Part shown: in pieces, positions 46,202 through 55,293 of the stretch
Layout: each line of letters starts with the position of its first letter
Numbering within the stretch: the stretch's first letter is position 1
Assembly (NCBI RefSeq): GCF_005796225.1
Contig: NZ_VAHO01000001.1
Coordinates: 186,001 to 250,000, forward strand
From: Pseudarthrobacter sp. NamE5
GTDB taxonomy: Bacteria; Actinomycetota; Actinomycetes; Actinomycetales; Micrococcaceae
Reading direction: 5' to 3'
Length of the DNA stretch: 64,000 nt
Made by a program: the position numbers and the translations under genes
The notes under the pieces: generated by a model
Databases searched by the model: none
Told to the model about the DNA's origin: nothing
What the model saw: only the letters and a program-made list of their open reading frames with translations

Positions 46202-47492
46202 ACCGGTCCTGATGCGGCAGATGCCGCAGATCGCCCATGTGGACGTGAACTGTTTTTATGCCTCAGCCGAGCGGGCGTTCGATCCCTCGCTTGAGGGGCG
46301 GCCGCTGGTGGTCCTTTCCAACAACGACGGCTGTGCCGTCACCCGCTCCCCCGAGGCCAAAGCCCTGGGAATCCCTACCGGTGAGCCCTGGTTCAAGCTT
46401 GCGCCCAGGGCAAAGGAATGGGGCCTGGTGGCGAAATCGAGCAACTACGAACTCTACGGGGACATCAGTGCCAGGGTCATGGAACTGCTGGGCAGGCATT
46501 CCGCCTGGATGGAGGTCTACAGCATCGACGAGGCCTTCCTGGGCGTGAAAGGCGAACCGGAACAGCTGCTGGCCTTGGGCCGCAGAATCAAAGACGCAGT
46601 GCGGCGGCACGTGGGAGTACCTGTCTGTGTGGGAATTGCCCCCACCAAAACTTTGGCGAAGCTGTGCAACAAATGGGCCAAGAACAACCCGGCGTTCCGC
46701 GGAGTGTGCCACTGGGACGGTGTTCCGGGCCCGGCGCGCGAAGCGCTGCTGGCCCGGCTGTCCGTGGAGGAGGTCTGGGGCATCGCCGGCAGGCTCACCA
46801 GGCGCCTGAACCTCCTGGGCATCTTCACGGTCCTGGACCTTCTCCGCGCCGACCCCGTGGCCATCCGGGACAAGTTTTCGGTGGTTCTCATGCGCACCGT
46901 CCTGGAACTGCGCGGCACTCCGTGCATCCCCATGGAGGAGGAGCGCATTGGCCGGGACCAGCTCATCTTCTCGCGATCCTTCTCCACTCCGGTCACCAGC
47001 GTGGAAGGCCTCCGGCAGGTGCTGGGCATCTATGGCCAGCAGGCGAGTGCGAGGCTCTCCAAACACGGGCTCCAGGCGAAGGTCCTTACCGCTTTCGCGG
47101 CCACTTCCCCGTTCCGGCAGCATGAACAGGCCTATCCCTCAGTGTGCGTGTCGTTGCCGATGCCCACGGCGGATCCACTCCTGTTGACCAAAGCCGCGCA
47201 TGCGCTGCTGCCCCACATCCGGGATGGACTCAGGTACGCCAAGGCCGGGCTCATGCTCACGGACCTTCGTCCCACGGGCAACCAGCCGCCGCTGAAACCG
47301 TTCGAGAACCGTCATGAGGAGCGGGGCATCGGGCCCCTGCTGGAGGATGTCAGCCGCCGCTTCGGCCGCGGCTCCATCGGTCTGGGCCATGCCGGCATCA
47401 AGACCGGGCTGGACTGGACCATGAAACGGGACATGCGCTCGCCGCGGTACACCACCCACTGGGACGAGCTCCCCCTGGTCAGAGCTGCATGA
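46194..47492 (+). CDS. umuC: UmuC-like Y-family DNA polymerase
   Basis: A 432-aa error-prone translesion polymerase. Catalytic acids are Asp17 (HVDVNCFYAS) and the Asp-Glu pair of YSIDEAF (near residue 111). The DUF4113-like C-terminus (RYTTHWDELPLV) is typical of UmuC. Thumb and little-finger regions are complete. ATG 46194 overlaps umuD; upstream codons are umuD in another frame. The SOS box before umuD should control both. Confidence 0.93.
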   Translation: MSKPVLMRQMPQIAHVDVNCFYASAERAFDPSLEGRPLVVLSNNDGCAVTRSPEAKALGIPTGEPWFKLAPRAKEWGLVAKSSNYELYGDISARVMELLGRHSAWMEVYSIDEAFLGVKGEPEQLLALGRRIKDAVRRHVGVPVCVGIAPTKTLAKLCNKWAKNNPAFRGVCHWDGVPGPAREALLARLSVEEVWGIAGRLTRRLNLLGIFTVLDLLRADPVAIRDKFSVVLMRTVLELRGTPCIPMEEERIGRDQLIFSRSFSTPVTSVEGLRQVLGIYGQQASARLSKHGLQAKVLTAFAATSPFRQHEQAYPSVCVSLPMPTADPLLLTKAAHALLPHIRDGLRYAKAGLMLTDLRPTGNQPPLKPFENRHEERGIGPLLEDVSRRFGRGSIGLGHAGIKTGLDWTMKRDMRSPRYTTHWDELPLVRAA

Positions 47493-47528
47493 GATCCCGC
47501 CAAGGACCTCGGCTAAGAGATGAACGAC

Positions 47529-47574
47529 GACGGGCATCCCTTCGCCCGGGAGGGTTGGCGAAGGGATGCCCGTC
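47529..47574. terminator. Strong bidirectional terminator between umuC and the permease
   Basis: A perfect 18-bp stem (arms 47529-47546 and 47557-47574, starting GACGGGCATCCC) with a 10-nt loop, between convergent genes. The longest stem not built from repeats in the window. Confidence 0.85.
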
Positions 47575-47595
47575 CAGGGTGGCTGCGGGTTGGGC

Positions 47596-49239
47596 CTACC
47601 TGGCCACGTCCACCACCGACTTCGACACCGCGGCAGGGACAGATGCCGGTACCGGAGCGGTGGGAGCCTCAGTCTGCGCCGGGGCGGAGGGCACCTCGGG
47701 ATCTCCCGGAACGGCCGTGGCTGCATGCTCGGCCAGGACGCCCGTCTGGTGCCTGATCTTCAGGCGGTACAGGAGGGCGCCGCCCACGGTGACTGCGGTG
47801 ACGAAGAGGACCCCGCCCCACTGCAGGTACCACTCGAACGGCGGCACCGAGTTGTAGATCTCCGGCCGGGGCCAGACCAGGTTCAGCGTCATCGCTCCGC
47901 CCCACAGGACCGCGAGGATATTCACCGGGACACCCCACTTGCCGAGGCTGAACCCGGATTCTCCGTGGCTTTCGTCGGACAGCGGCCATTTCTTCAGGAA
48001 GCGCCGCCGCAGCAGCGGGACGGTGACCAGCAGGTAGGACAGGTAGATCAGGACGATGCTGATGCTGGACAGGATGGTGAAGATCGCCGGCTGGGATACG
48101 TTGACGATCAGCGGAATGATGGCGATGAGTCCGATGACGATGGCCGCCACCGTGGGCGTCTTCCGCTCGGGATGCACTTTGCTCAGCTGGCGGCTGAAGG
48201 GCAGGTTGTTGTCCCGGGCCATGGCGAACATCATGCGGATGGCGGCAGCGTGGACGGCGAGGGTGCAGACGAATACAGCCACCACGATGCACACCAGGAA
48301 GGCCTTGCCGAACGGGCCTCCCAGCACCGACAGCACGATGTACTGCAGCCCGCCGTCGGCACTTCCCAGCTTGGGGTCGTTCAGGTCCGGGGCGGCCAGG
48401 AGCCCGCCGAGGAGAATCAGTCCGCCGAGGATAAAGGACGCGGTGATTGCCCGAAGGATGGCCCTGGGAGCGGTCTTCTTCGGGTCCTTCGTCTCCTCGC
48501 CCAGGGAACTGGCGGTGTCAAAGCCGTACATCACGTACCCCGATGCCATGGCGCCGATGAGGAACACCCCGAAGAAGCCGAGGTCATGGTCCATGCCGTA
48601 GCCTGCGGTGCTGAAAAGGACCTCCGGGCCCCGCACCACATGCCAGGCCAGGGCCAGAATGAGGAGCACGGCGGCAGCGAGTTCCACGAAGACGCCGATG
48701 CTGTTGATTTTGGTCATCAGCTTCACGCCGAAGGCGTTGATAAGGGTGGAAATGGAAATCATGATGCTGGCGAGCAGGACGCCGTTGAGGGCGAAATCGT
48801 AGGTGCCGGTGCCGTCACCGATGATCTGGAAACCGGACCAGATCTGGGGGAGAGTGAGCTGCAGCGCCAGGGCCACGGCCCCGAGCGCCACGATCGAGGA
48901 AATGAGCAGCAGCCAGCCGGCCAGCCAGGCGAACGTACCTGAGGAGAGCTGTTTGGCCCAGTTGTAGACGGACCCGGCCACGGGATAGCGCCCGGCGAGC
49001 TCGGCGAAGCAGAGCGCCACCATGAGCTGGCCGGCGAAGACGATCGGCCAGGACCAGGCGTAGGCCGGTCCGGCCATGGAGAAGCCAAAGTAGAACAGCT
49101 GAAAAACGCCGGTAAGGATGGAGATATAGCTGACACCTGCCGCGAAACTGGCAAACTTGCCGATGCTGCGGTCCAGGGTCTGGGCATAGCCGAACTCGTC
49201 CATGCCACTTGAATCAGTACTCTTGCTGGGTTCCAACAT
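47596..49239 (-). CDS. APC-superfamily amino acid/choline permease
   Basis: A 547-aa permease with 12 predicted helices. It resembles the amino acid/choline transporter family (relatives include GABA permeases and yeast choline permease). Clues are GYAQTLDRSIGKFASFAAGVSYISILTG at the start and FAELAGRYPVAGSVYNWAKQL. The C-terminus is an Ala/Pro-rich tail. The start ATG 49239 has AGGAG 5 nt upstream; a long upstream extension is a shadow. It is third in the betA-aldehyde dehydrogenase unit, so choline uptake is the best guess, but amino acid transport cannot be excluded. Confidence 0.82.
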   Translation of the reverse strand: MLEPSKSTDSSGMDEFGYAQTLDRSIGKFASFAAGVSYISILTGVFQLFYFGFSMAGPAYAWSWPIVFAGQLMVALCFAELAGRYPVAGSVYNWAKQLSSGTFAWLAGWLLLISSIVALGAVALALQLTLPQIWSGFQIIGDGTGTYDFALNGVLLASIMISISTLINAFGVKLMTKINSIGVFVELAAAVLLILALAWHVVRGPEVLFSTAGYGMDHDLGFFGVFLIGAMASGYVMYGFDTASSLGEETKDPKKTAPRAILRAITASFILGGLILLGGLLAAPDLNDPKLGSADGGLQYIVLSVLGGPFGKAFLVCIVVAVFVCTLAVHAAAIRMMFAMARDNNLPFSRQLSKVHPERKTPTVAAIVIGLIAIIPLIVNVSQPAIFTILSSISIVLIYLSYLLVTVPLLRRRFLKKWPLSDESHGESGFSLGKWGVPVNILAVLWGGAMTLNLVWPRPEIYNSVPPFEWYLQWGGVLFVTAVTVGGALLYRLKIRHQTGVLAEHAATAVPGDPEVPSAPAQTEAPTAPVPASVPAAVSKSVVDVAR

Positions 49240-49356
49240 CCGAACTCCTAGATGAGAAAAGCACGATGGTGATGCCCCGCGGCCGCCATTGGACGCGGGT
49301 GATATCGGCGGCCGGGCGCCACGCCTGCGGCGCCCGGCCGTTTCCCCCAAATGCTG

Positions 49357-50910
49357 CTAGCCGGCGGCCCCCACCCCGGCGTCACCGGCAGGTGAACCAA
49401 ACCAGCCGCTGGATGCGGGCTGGATGTTCTGCCAGATATGTTTTGCCTCGCGGTACTCGTTGAGGCCCGCGCTGCCAAGCTCCCGGCCAATGCCGGACTT
49501 CCCGAAGCCGCCCCACTCCGCCTGCGGGACGTACGGGTGATAGTCGTTGATCCATACTGTTCCGTGCCGGAGGGCGCCCGCAACACGCTGCGCTTTGGAC
49601 GCGTCCGACGTCCAGACCGCACCCGCCAGGCCGTACTCCGTGTCGTTGGCGATGGTCACGGCCTCGTCCTCGGTCCGGAACGTCTCGACCGTCAGTACAG
49701 GCCCGAAGGACTCCTCCTGCAGCACGCTCATGCCCGAGCGGCAGTTGGCGAGGACCGTGGGCGGGTAGAAGTAGCCGTCCGCGAGCGGCCCCTCGTCCGG
49801 GATGAACCCCCCGCACAGCAGCTCGGCGCCCTCGGCAATCCCGGCCTGGACGTAGGCGTGGACCTGGTCACGGTGCTTCGCGGAGATCAGAGGCCCCGTC
49901 TCCGCTTCCGGATCGAACGGTCCGCCCATCCGGATTTTCCTTGCCCGTTCCACCACTTCGGCCACGAAGCGTTCCGCGATGGACTCTTCGACGACGAGCC
50001 GCGCCCCCGCCGAGCAGACTTGGCCGGAGTGCAGGAACACGGCAGTCAGGGCATTGTCGACGGCGGCGTCCCAGTCCGCGTCCGCGAAGACGACGTTGGG
50101 GTTCTTTCCGCCGAGTTCGAAGGCGACGCGCTTCACCGTCTCTGCGGCAGCGGCCATGATCGTCTGGCCGGTGGCCAGGCTCCCGGTCAGGGAAACGAGG
50201 TCGACGCGCGGGTCCGAGCTGAGCGGTCCGCCCACCCTGGAGCCAGGTCCGGTAACGAGGTTCGCCACACCGGCAGGAACGCCGGCTTCTGCGAGGGTCT
50301 CCATGAGCAGGATGGAGGTCGACGGCGTGAGTTCGCTGGGCTTGAGTACGAACGAGTTTCCCGCAACGAGTGCCGGGGCCACCTTCCACGCTGCCTGCAG
50401 GAGCGGGTAGTTCCAGGGCGCGATGAGGGCGCACACGCCGAGCGGTTCGTAGACCACGCGGCTGATGGCGTTCGGCCTGCCGGTGTCGATCACCCTGCCG
50501 GCATCGAGGCCTGCGATCTTCCCGTAGTAACGGAAGCAGGCGGCAATGTCGTCAATGTCGTACTCGGCCTCGACGATTCGCTTGCCCGTATCGAGCGCCT
50601 CCGCACGGGCGTATTCGGCTTTGTCCCGTTCAAGCAGGTCGGCTACCCGGAGCAGGACAGCTCCCCTTTCCAGGTCGCTGAGCCGCCGCCATGGACCGCT
50701 GTCGAAAGCTGAGCGTGCGGCCGCGATCGCCCGCTCGGCGTCGCCCGCCGTGGCGGATACCACCACCGCCACCTCACGCCCGTCCGCAGGGCAGCGCACA
50801 ACTGTTGTTCCGCCGTCGGACGCTTCCTGCCAGGTGCCGTCAATGTAAAGGCCCTTGATCACGTCCCCGGTTTTACCGGCCTGGTGAAGCCGCTCAGCGG
50901 TGGCGGTCAT
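49357..50910 (-). CDS. betB: Betaine-aldehyde dehydrogenase (aldehyde dehydrogenase family)
   Basis: A 517-aa NAD(P)-dependent aldehyde dehydrogenase. The catalytic Cys lies in LHSGQVCSAGAR and the general-base Glu in AFELGGKNPN; cofactor-binding APWNYPLLQAAWKVAP and TGSLATGQTI are present. GTAGGAGATACG precedes ATG 50910. It sits 56 nt downstream of choline dehydrogenase in the same direction, so it probably oxidises betaine aldehyde to glycine betaine. Family members are promiscuous; the call rests on neighbours. Confidence 0.85.
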   Translation of the reverse strand: MTATAERLHQAGKTGDVIKGLYIDGTWQEASDGGTTVVRCPADGREVAVVVSATAGDAERAIAAARSAFDSGPWRRLSDLERGAVLLRVADLLERDKAEYARAEALDTGKRIVEAEYDIDDIAACFRYYGKIAGLDAGRVIDTGRPNAISRVVYEPLGVCALIAPWNYPLLQAAWKVAPALVAGNSFVLKPSELTPSTSILLMETLAEAGVPAGVANLVTGPGSRVGGPLSSDPRVDLVSLTGSLATGQTIMAAAAETVKRVAFELGGKNPNVVFADADWDAAVDNALTAVFLHSGQVCSAGARLVVEESIAERFVAEVVERARKIRMGGPFDPEAETGPLISAKHRDQVHAYVQAGIAEGAELLCGGFIPDEGPLADGYFYPPTVLANCRSGMSVLQEESFGPVLTVETFRTEDEAVTIANDTEYGLAGAVWTSDASKAQRVAGALRHGTVWINDYHPYVPQAEWGGFGKSGIGRELGSAGLNEYREAKHIWQNIQPASSGWFGSPAGDAGVGAAG

Positions 50911-50966
50911 CGTATCTCCTACACGTTGTGATGCACTGTCCAGGGAGTCCTTTATACCCAGCATGC

Positions 50967-52679
50967 CTAGGCCTGCACTGCCGCGGCTGCTGTTTCCCTG
51001 CCACTGTTACGCTCGAGCGGGCTGACACCGTGCCGGTAGAACTCTGCCTGCTGCGGCGCCAGGGGGGCTTTTCCGGCGATGAGGTCGGCGGCCTTTTCGG
51101 CGAGCATCATGACGGGGGCGTAGATGTTGCCGTTAGTGACGTACGGCATGGCGGAGGCATCCACCACGCGGAGGCCGCTGGTGCCGTGGACTGTCATGTC
51201 CAGCGGGTTGACCACGGCCATGGGGTCGGAGTCCGGGCCCATCTTCGCCGTGCAGGACGGGTGAAGTGCCGTTTCGGCGTCACGGGCAACCCAGTCAAGG
51301 ATCTCGGCGTCCGTTTGTACGGACCGGCCCGGGGAAAGCTCCCCTCCGTTGAACGGCGACATGGCGGATTGGCCCAGAATGTCGCGGGCAACATGGACTG
51401 CCTCGACCCATTCGCGCCGGTCCTGGTCCGTGGACAGGTAGTTGAACACCATGGACGGGTGGACCGTTGGGTCCGTGGACTTGATCTTCAGGGTGCCGCG
51501 GGCGTCGGAGTACATGGGGCCGATGTGCACCTGGTAGCCGTGCTTCGCGTCGGCCTTCTGGCCGTCGTAGCGGACGGCAACCGGCAGGAAGTGGAACATC
51601 AGGTTGGGGTAGGCAACGTCCTCGTTGGAGCGGACAAAACCGCCTCCCTCGAAGTGGTTGGTGGCTGCAGGGCCCTTGCGGCCGAAGAGCCACTGCATGC
51701 CGATCCACGGCATGCGCCAGACGTCCAGGGCCGGCTGCATGGAGACCGGCTGGGTGCAGGCATGCTGGATGTAGACCTCGAGGTGGTCCTGGAGGTTTTC
51801 GCCGACGCCGGGCAGGTTGGCCACGGTGTTGATGCCCAAGGTGTTCAGGTGTGCTGCGTCGCCGATGCCGCTGAGCTGCAGCAGCTGCGGGGTGTTGATG
51901 GCGCCGCCGGCCAGGATCACCTCACCCGCGTTCACCTGGTGGGTCTGGCCATTGCGCCGGTAGGTGACACCCGTTGCCACGTTGCCCTTGAAGTTGACCT
52001 TGGTGGCGAGCGCCCGGGTCAGGACCGTGAGGTTCTTGCGGGAGGAGTTGGGGCGGATGTGTGCCCTGGAGGCCGAGAGCCGCTGGCCCTTGTGGACGTT
52101 GCGGTCAAAGGGTGCGAAGCCTTCCTGGCGGTAGCCGTTGACGTCGTCGGTCATTGGGTAGCCGGCCTGCTGGGCGGCCATGAAGAATGCCTGGAAGAGC
52201 GGGTTGGTGGCCGGACCCCGCTCAAGGACCAGGGGGCCGTCGTGCCCGCGGAGCTCGTCGTCGGGATCCGCTGCCAGCGCGTTTTCCATCTTGTTGAAGT
52301 ACGGAAGGCAGTGGGCGAAGTCCCAGGTCTCCATGCCGGCATCGGCGCCCCAGCGCTCGTAGTCGAGGGGGTTTCCGCGCTGGAAGATCATGCCGTTGAT
52401 CGAGCTGGAGCCGCCCAGGACCTTGCCGCGGGCATGGGCAACGCGGCGGCCGCCCATATACGGCTCGGGATCCGACTGGTAGCGCCAGTCGTAGAGCGGG
52501 TTACCGCTGGGAAAGGTCAGCGCGGCGGGCATCTGGATGAACAGGTCCCAGGGGTAGTCGCTCCGTCCCGCCTCGAGAACCAGGACGCTGCTCTGGCCTC
52601 CTTCGCTCAGCCGGTTGGCGAGTACCGAACCCGCGCTGCCGCCGCCGACGATGACGTAGTCGTAATGGGTTTTAGACAT
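50967..52679 (-). CDS. betA: Choline dehydrogenase (GMC flavoprotein)
   Basis: A 570-aa FAD enzyme of the glucose-methanol-choline family. It has an N-terminal [24 protein letters not shown] signature 1 near [18 protein letters not shown], signature 2 near [16 protein letters not shown], and the active-site His in [11 protein letters not shown] near residue 480. It oxidises choline to betaine aldehyde. The ATG 52679 follows AAGGAGAGT. The upstream 359-bp gap has two BetI-like boxes. No signal peptide; membrane-associated in relatives. Confidence 0.92.
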   Translation of the reverse strand: MSKTHYDYVIVGGGSAGSVLANRLSEGGQSSVLVLEAGRSDYPWDLFIQMPAALTFPSGNPLYDWRYQSDPEPYMGGRRVAHARGKVLGGSSSINGMIFQRGNPLDYERWGADAGMETWDFAHCLPYFNKMENALAADPDDELRGHDGPLVLERGPATNPLFQAFFMAAQQAGYPMTDDVNGYRQEGFAPFDRNVHKGQRLSASRAHIRPNSSRKNLTVLTRALATKVNFKGNVATGVTYRRNGQTHQVNAGEVILAGGAINTPQLLQLSGIGDAAHLNTLGINTVANLPGVGENLQDHLEVYIQHACTQPVSMQPALDVWRMPWIGMQWLFGRKGPAATNHFEGGGFVRSNEDVAYPNLMFHFLPVAVRYDGQKADAKHGYQVHIGPMYSDARGTLKIKSTDPTVHPSMVFNYLSTDQDRREWVEAVHVARDILGQSAMSPFNGGELSPGRSVQTDAEILDWVARDAETALHPSCTAKMGPDSDPMAVVNPLDMTVHGTSGLRVVDASAMPYVTNGNIYAPVMMLAEKAADLIAGKAPLAPQQAEFYRHGVSPLERNSGRETAAAAVQA

Positions 52680-52827
52680 GCTGCAAACTCTCCTTCTACC
52701 TGGTGCCCGTCACTGGCCCAGGGCGGGGCGTCGTTCTTTCGGAAGCGAAAGGGTTGACCGTGTTAGCCGGAGAATCCGCGGTATTCCCTGGTGTGGCGTA
52801 GGTCATATTCAAGGAGAGTAGTGCAAG

Positions 52828-52843
52828 TTGAACGAGTGTTCAA
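52828..52843. promoter_or_regulatory. BetI-like operator, box 1
   Basis: TTGAAC-GAGT-GTTCAA, 6-bp perfect arms with 4-nt spacer, 149 nt upstream of betA. It resembles dyads bound by choline-responsive BetI repressors. The TetR gene upstream is the likely ligand sensor. Confidence 0.65.
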
Positions 52844-52851
52844 TAGGAAAA

Positions 52852-52867
52852 CTGGACAAACGTTCAA
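52852..52867. promoter_or_regulatory. BetI-like operator, box 2
   Basis: CTGGAC-AAAC-GTTCAA, same layout as box 1 with one degenerate arm (4 of 6), centred 24 bp from box 1, suggesting two repressor dimers on neighbouring faces. Confidence 0.5.
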
Positions 52868-53038
52868 AATTTACGACGGCGAAACATGAGTCCCGTGATG
52901 AGCCGCAGGAATGTGCCCCCGGCCTTAGAAAGATGTCACGCTTCCGCCCGAATGTGACAGGGAGTTGGGCCACAGGGCGGGCCTTGTGAGAAGGGCGGTG
53001 CACTGCCGCCGCCCCGGAGTAGTGGCCACGCCCGGCCG

Positions 53039-53632
53039 CTACGCGGCGAAGGCGATCTCTTCGGTGCGGGCGATGCTCCGCCGGATGGATTCCTTGTCCA
53101 CGCCAAGGAGCGCGGTCAGCCACATGCCGTTCTGTACGACGACGATATCGGCCGCCCGCTCCCTGCATTCCTTAGCCGACAGTTCCGGCCTGGCGTTCCC
53201 GATCAGGGCCGCAAGCCCGTCCAGGTAGCGGTCGAACGCCGCCGCATTGATCAGGGCGAAATCCTCATCCGCCCGCGCGAGCGCCCAAAGATGCAGGCGA
53301 AGGGACAGGTACCGCGTGGTCAGGAGTTCCGGACCCGCAACCCGGCGAAGGGCATTCCGCAACTGCTCCTCCGGGGACAGGCCGGGATCCTGCGCAACCA
53401 ATGCGAGGTCGTGTTTGTCAACGCTGTGCAGTGCCGCACGGATCAGGCTCGATTTGTCCTCGTAGTAGTAGTTCACCAGGCCGAGGGCGACTCCCGCCTC
53501 ACGGGCCACCGCACGCATGCTGACACCCGAGATCCCATGGCGCGACAGCAGTTCCAGCGCTGCTTCAAGAATGCGCGACTGCCTGTCAACCTGCTCGCCC
53601 TGTTCACGGGTGTTCACGGTGCCTGTATCCAC
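53039..53632 (-). CDS. TetR-family regulator, BetI-like
   Basis: A 197-aa repressor. The N-terminal HTH (residues about 18-65: ILEAALELLSRHGISGVSMRAVAREAGVALGLVNYYYEDKSSLI) is followed by a helical ligand domain (about 80-195) of BetI-like layout. It lies upstream of betA-betB-permease in the same direction. A GTG at 53632 starts the longest frame; GTG 53617 is an alternative with a slightly better ribosome site. Choline is the expected inducer, by analogy with BetI. Confidence 0.85.
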   Translation of the reverse strand: MDTGTVNTREQGEQVDRQSRILEAALELLSRHGISGVSMRAVAREAGVALGLVNYYYEDKSSLIRAALHSVDKHDLALVAQDPGLSPEEQLRNALRRVAGPELLTTRYLSLRLHLWALARADEDFALINAAAFDRYLDGLAALIGNARPELSAKECRERAADIVVVQNGMWLTALLGVDKESIRRSIARTEEIAFAA

Positions 53633-53704
53633 TCCGCCAGCCTATGGTGAAAGCGGTGCCGGTGCATCCCGCCCCGCCCGCCGGTGAGCGTAGGGGCTGC
53701 GCCG

Positions 53705-53850
53705 CTAATGTGCGTGGCTGGCTCCGATCTCGACGATGAGTACTCCCGCGGAAATGAGCAGGATCCCGCCTGCCATCGTCTTCGTCAGGGGTTCCTGGAA
53801 CAGGACCCTGCTGGCGATTGCTGTCGCAGGAACAAGACGTCCTGCGACGT
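53705..53850 (-). pseudogene. C-terminal fragment of a DMT-superfamily (SMR/EamA-like) transporter
   Basis: About 45 residues ending at the TAG at 53705-53707 resemble the end of a small multidrug-resistance or EamA transporter: VLFQEPLTK, then a hydrophobic helix GGILLISAGVLIVEIG and a short tail. Upstream of about 53850 the membrane-protein pattern stops and no start is found. It appears to be a remnant left by a rearrangement. SMR versus EamA cannot be settled from so short a piece. Confidence 0.45.
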
Positions 53851-53979
53851 TTCTTGACGCTCCGCTACGCCGCGTTGAGCCTTCGCGTCGTCCCGTGAAC
53901 CCCTGCTACACGGATGATTGTCCGGCTGCCGGCGGCTCCGTACTCTCGACTCAGCATCCGCCCCAACAAAGGAATCCCC

Positions 53980-55164
53980 ATGGCAGAACCACAGGACAAG
54001 AGTCCGCAGAGCCAGGCAAGCTCAACCCGCATCGTTGCCGGCCAGTCCGGCAAACCCAGGCGCTCCCTGGGCCAGAAGATCGGCATCACGGCCGCCCTGC
54101 TTGCCCTCCTGGGAGGCGGCGGCACCCTGGCCTCTGCCGTCAACGCGGCTAACCCGGGCACGGCACCTGCCGGCGGAAGCGCACCTGCCGGCAATCCCGC
54201 CGTCGAACTCAAGCTCGGCTACTTTGGCAACGTCACGCACGCGCCCGCCCTGGTGGGGGTAAGCCAGAACTACATCGCCGATGCACTTGGCGGCACCAAG
54301 CTCAGCACCCAGGTGTTCAACGCCGGCCCGGCCGCCATCGAGGCACTCAACGCCGGCGCTATCGACGCCACCTACATCGGCCCCAACCCCGCCATCAACT
54401 CGTTCGTCAAGAGCAAGGGTGAGTCCGTCAACATCATCGCGGGTGCGGCCGCCGGTGGCGCCCAGCTGGTGGTGAAGCCGGAGATCAGCTCCGCGGCGGA
54501 CCTCAGGGGCAAGACGCTCGCCTCGCCGCAACTCGGCGGCACACAAGACGTTGCGCTCCGCGCCTGGCTCGCCTCGCAGGGTTACAAAACCAACGTTGAC
54601 GGCAGTGGTGATGTCGCCATCAACCCGACCGAGAACGCCCAGACCCTGAAGCTGTTTCAGGATGGAAAGCTCGACGGCGCGTGGTTGCCTGAGCCTTGGG
54701 CCTCGCGCCTGGTGCTGACGGCCGGAGCCAGGGTGCTGGTGGACGAAAAGGACCTGTGGGACGGCTCGCTGTCCGGGAAGCCGGGCGAGTTCCCCACCAC
54801 CATCCTGATCGTGAACCAGAAGTTCGCCGCCGAGCACCCGGACACTGTGAAGGCGTTGCTGAAGGGCCATGTGAAGTCGGTGGAATGGCTCAAGAGCGCA
54901 TCGGACTCCGAGAAAGCCACCGTCATTAACGCCGCCCTCAAGGAAGCAGCAGGTGCGGAACTGAAGGCGGACGTCATCGACCGCTCCCTGAAAAACATCG
55001 TCTTCACCGTGGACCCCCTGGCCGGCACCTACAACAAGCTCCTGGAGGACGGCGTCACTGCCGGCACCACCCAGCAGGCAGACATCACCGGCATTTTCGA
55101 TCTGCGCGCCCTCAACAGTGTTTCCGGCGAAAAGACCTCGGCCGCGGGGCTGGGCCAAGAGTAA
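53980..55164 (+). CDS. Aliphatic sulfonate/nitrate-type ABC substrate-binding protein (orphan)
   Basis: A 394-aa periplasmic-type binding protein of the SsuA/TauA/NrtA class. A cytoplasmic leader of about 30 residues precedes a Sec signal or anchor (IGITAALLALLGGGG) without a lipobox Cys. The binding domain has LGYFGNVTHAPALVGV, YIGPNPAI, LRGKTLASPQLGGTQDVALRAWL and DGAWLPEPWASRL. The ATG 53980 follows AAAGGAA. The usual permease and ATPase genes are not downstream; a repeat array and convergent genes follow directly. It may serve a transporter encoded elsewhere or be left from a broken operon. Sulfonate versus nitrate cannot be told. Confidence 0.85.
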   Translation: MAEPQDKSPQSQASSTRIVAGQSGKPRRSLGQKIGITAALLALLGGGGTLASAVNAANPGTAPAGGSAPAGNPAVELKLGYFGNVTHAPALVGVSQNYIADALGGTKLSTQVFNAGPAAIEALNAGAIDATYIGPNPAINSFVKSKGESVNIIAGAAAGGAQLVVKPEISSAADLRGKTLASPQLGGTQDVALRAWLASQGYKTNVDGSGDVAINPTENAQTLKLFQDGKLDGAWLPEPWASRLVLTAGARVLVDEKDLWDGSLSGKPGEFPTTILIVNQKFAAEHPDTVKALLKGHVKSVEWLKSASDSEKATVINAALKEAAGAELKADVIDRSLKNIVFTVDPLAGTYNKLLEDGVTAGTTQQADITGIFDLRALNSVSGEKTSAAGLGQE

Positions 55165-55177
55165 CCCGCCCAGCACG

Positions 55178-55272
55178 CTCTCTCAGTTGATGCGCCATTT
55201 TGGCCATCGCTCTCTCACTTTCCACAAGGAAGTGAGAGAGCGATGGCGTGAAACACGCTTTAACTGAGAGAG
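55178..55272. repeat. 32-bp repeat array, two forward and two reverse units, nested palindrome
   Basis: Forward cores at 55178 and 55210, reverse cores at 55232 and 55264, each pair exactly 32 bp apart. The inner pair forms a perfect 18-bp hairpin (55203-55220 with 55230-55247, 9-nt loop). The outer pair matches over at least 11 bp. It lies between convergent genes and probably also terminates transcription. Confidence 0.85.
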
Positions 55273-55293
55273 GGTCGAAGGGCAAGGGATGGG

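Larger units (their letters stand above)
52680..53038. other. 359-bp intergenic region between TetR and betA genes
   Basis: It separates two leftward genes. It contains two TTGAAC/GTTCAA-type boxes (52828-52867) and presumably the betA promoter. I see no further gene, RNA or clear terminator. Confidence 0.55.

Noticed and set aside
50928-52757. 609-codon open frame antisense to choline dehydrogenase
   Set aside because: Shadow of a clear GMC flavoprotein gene.
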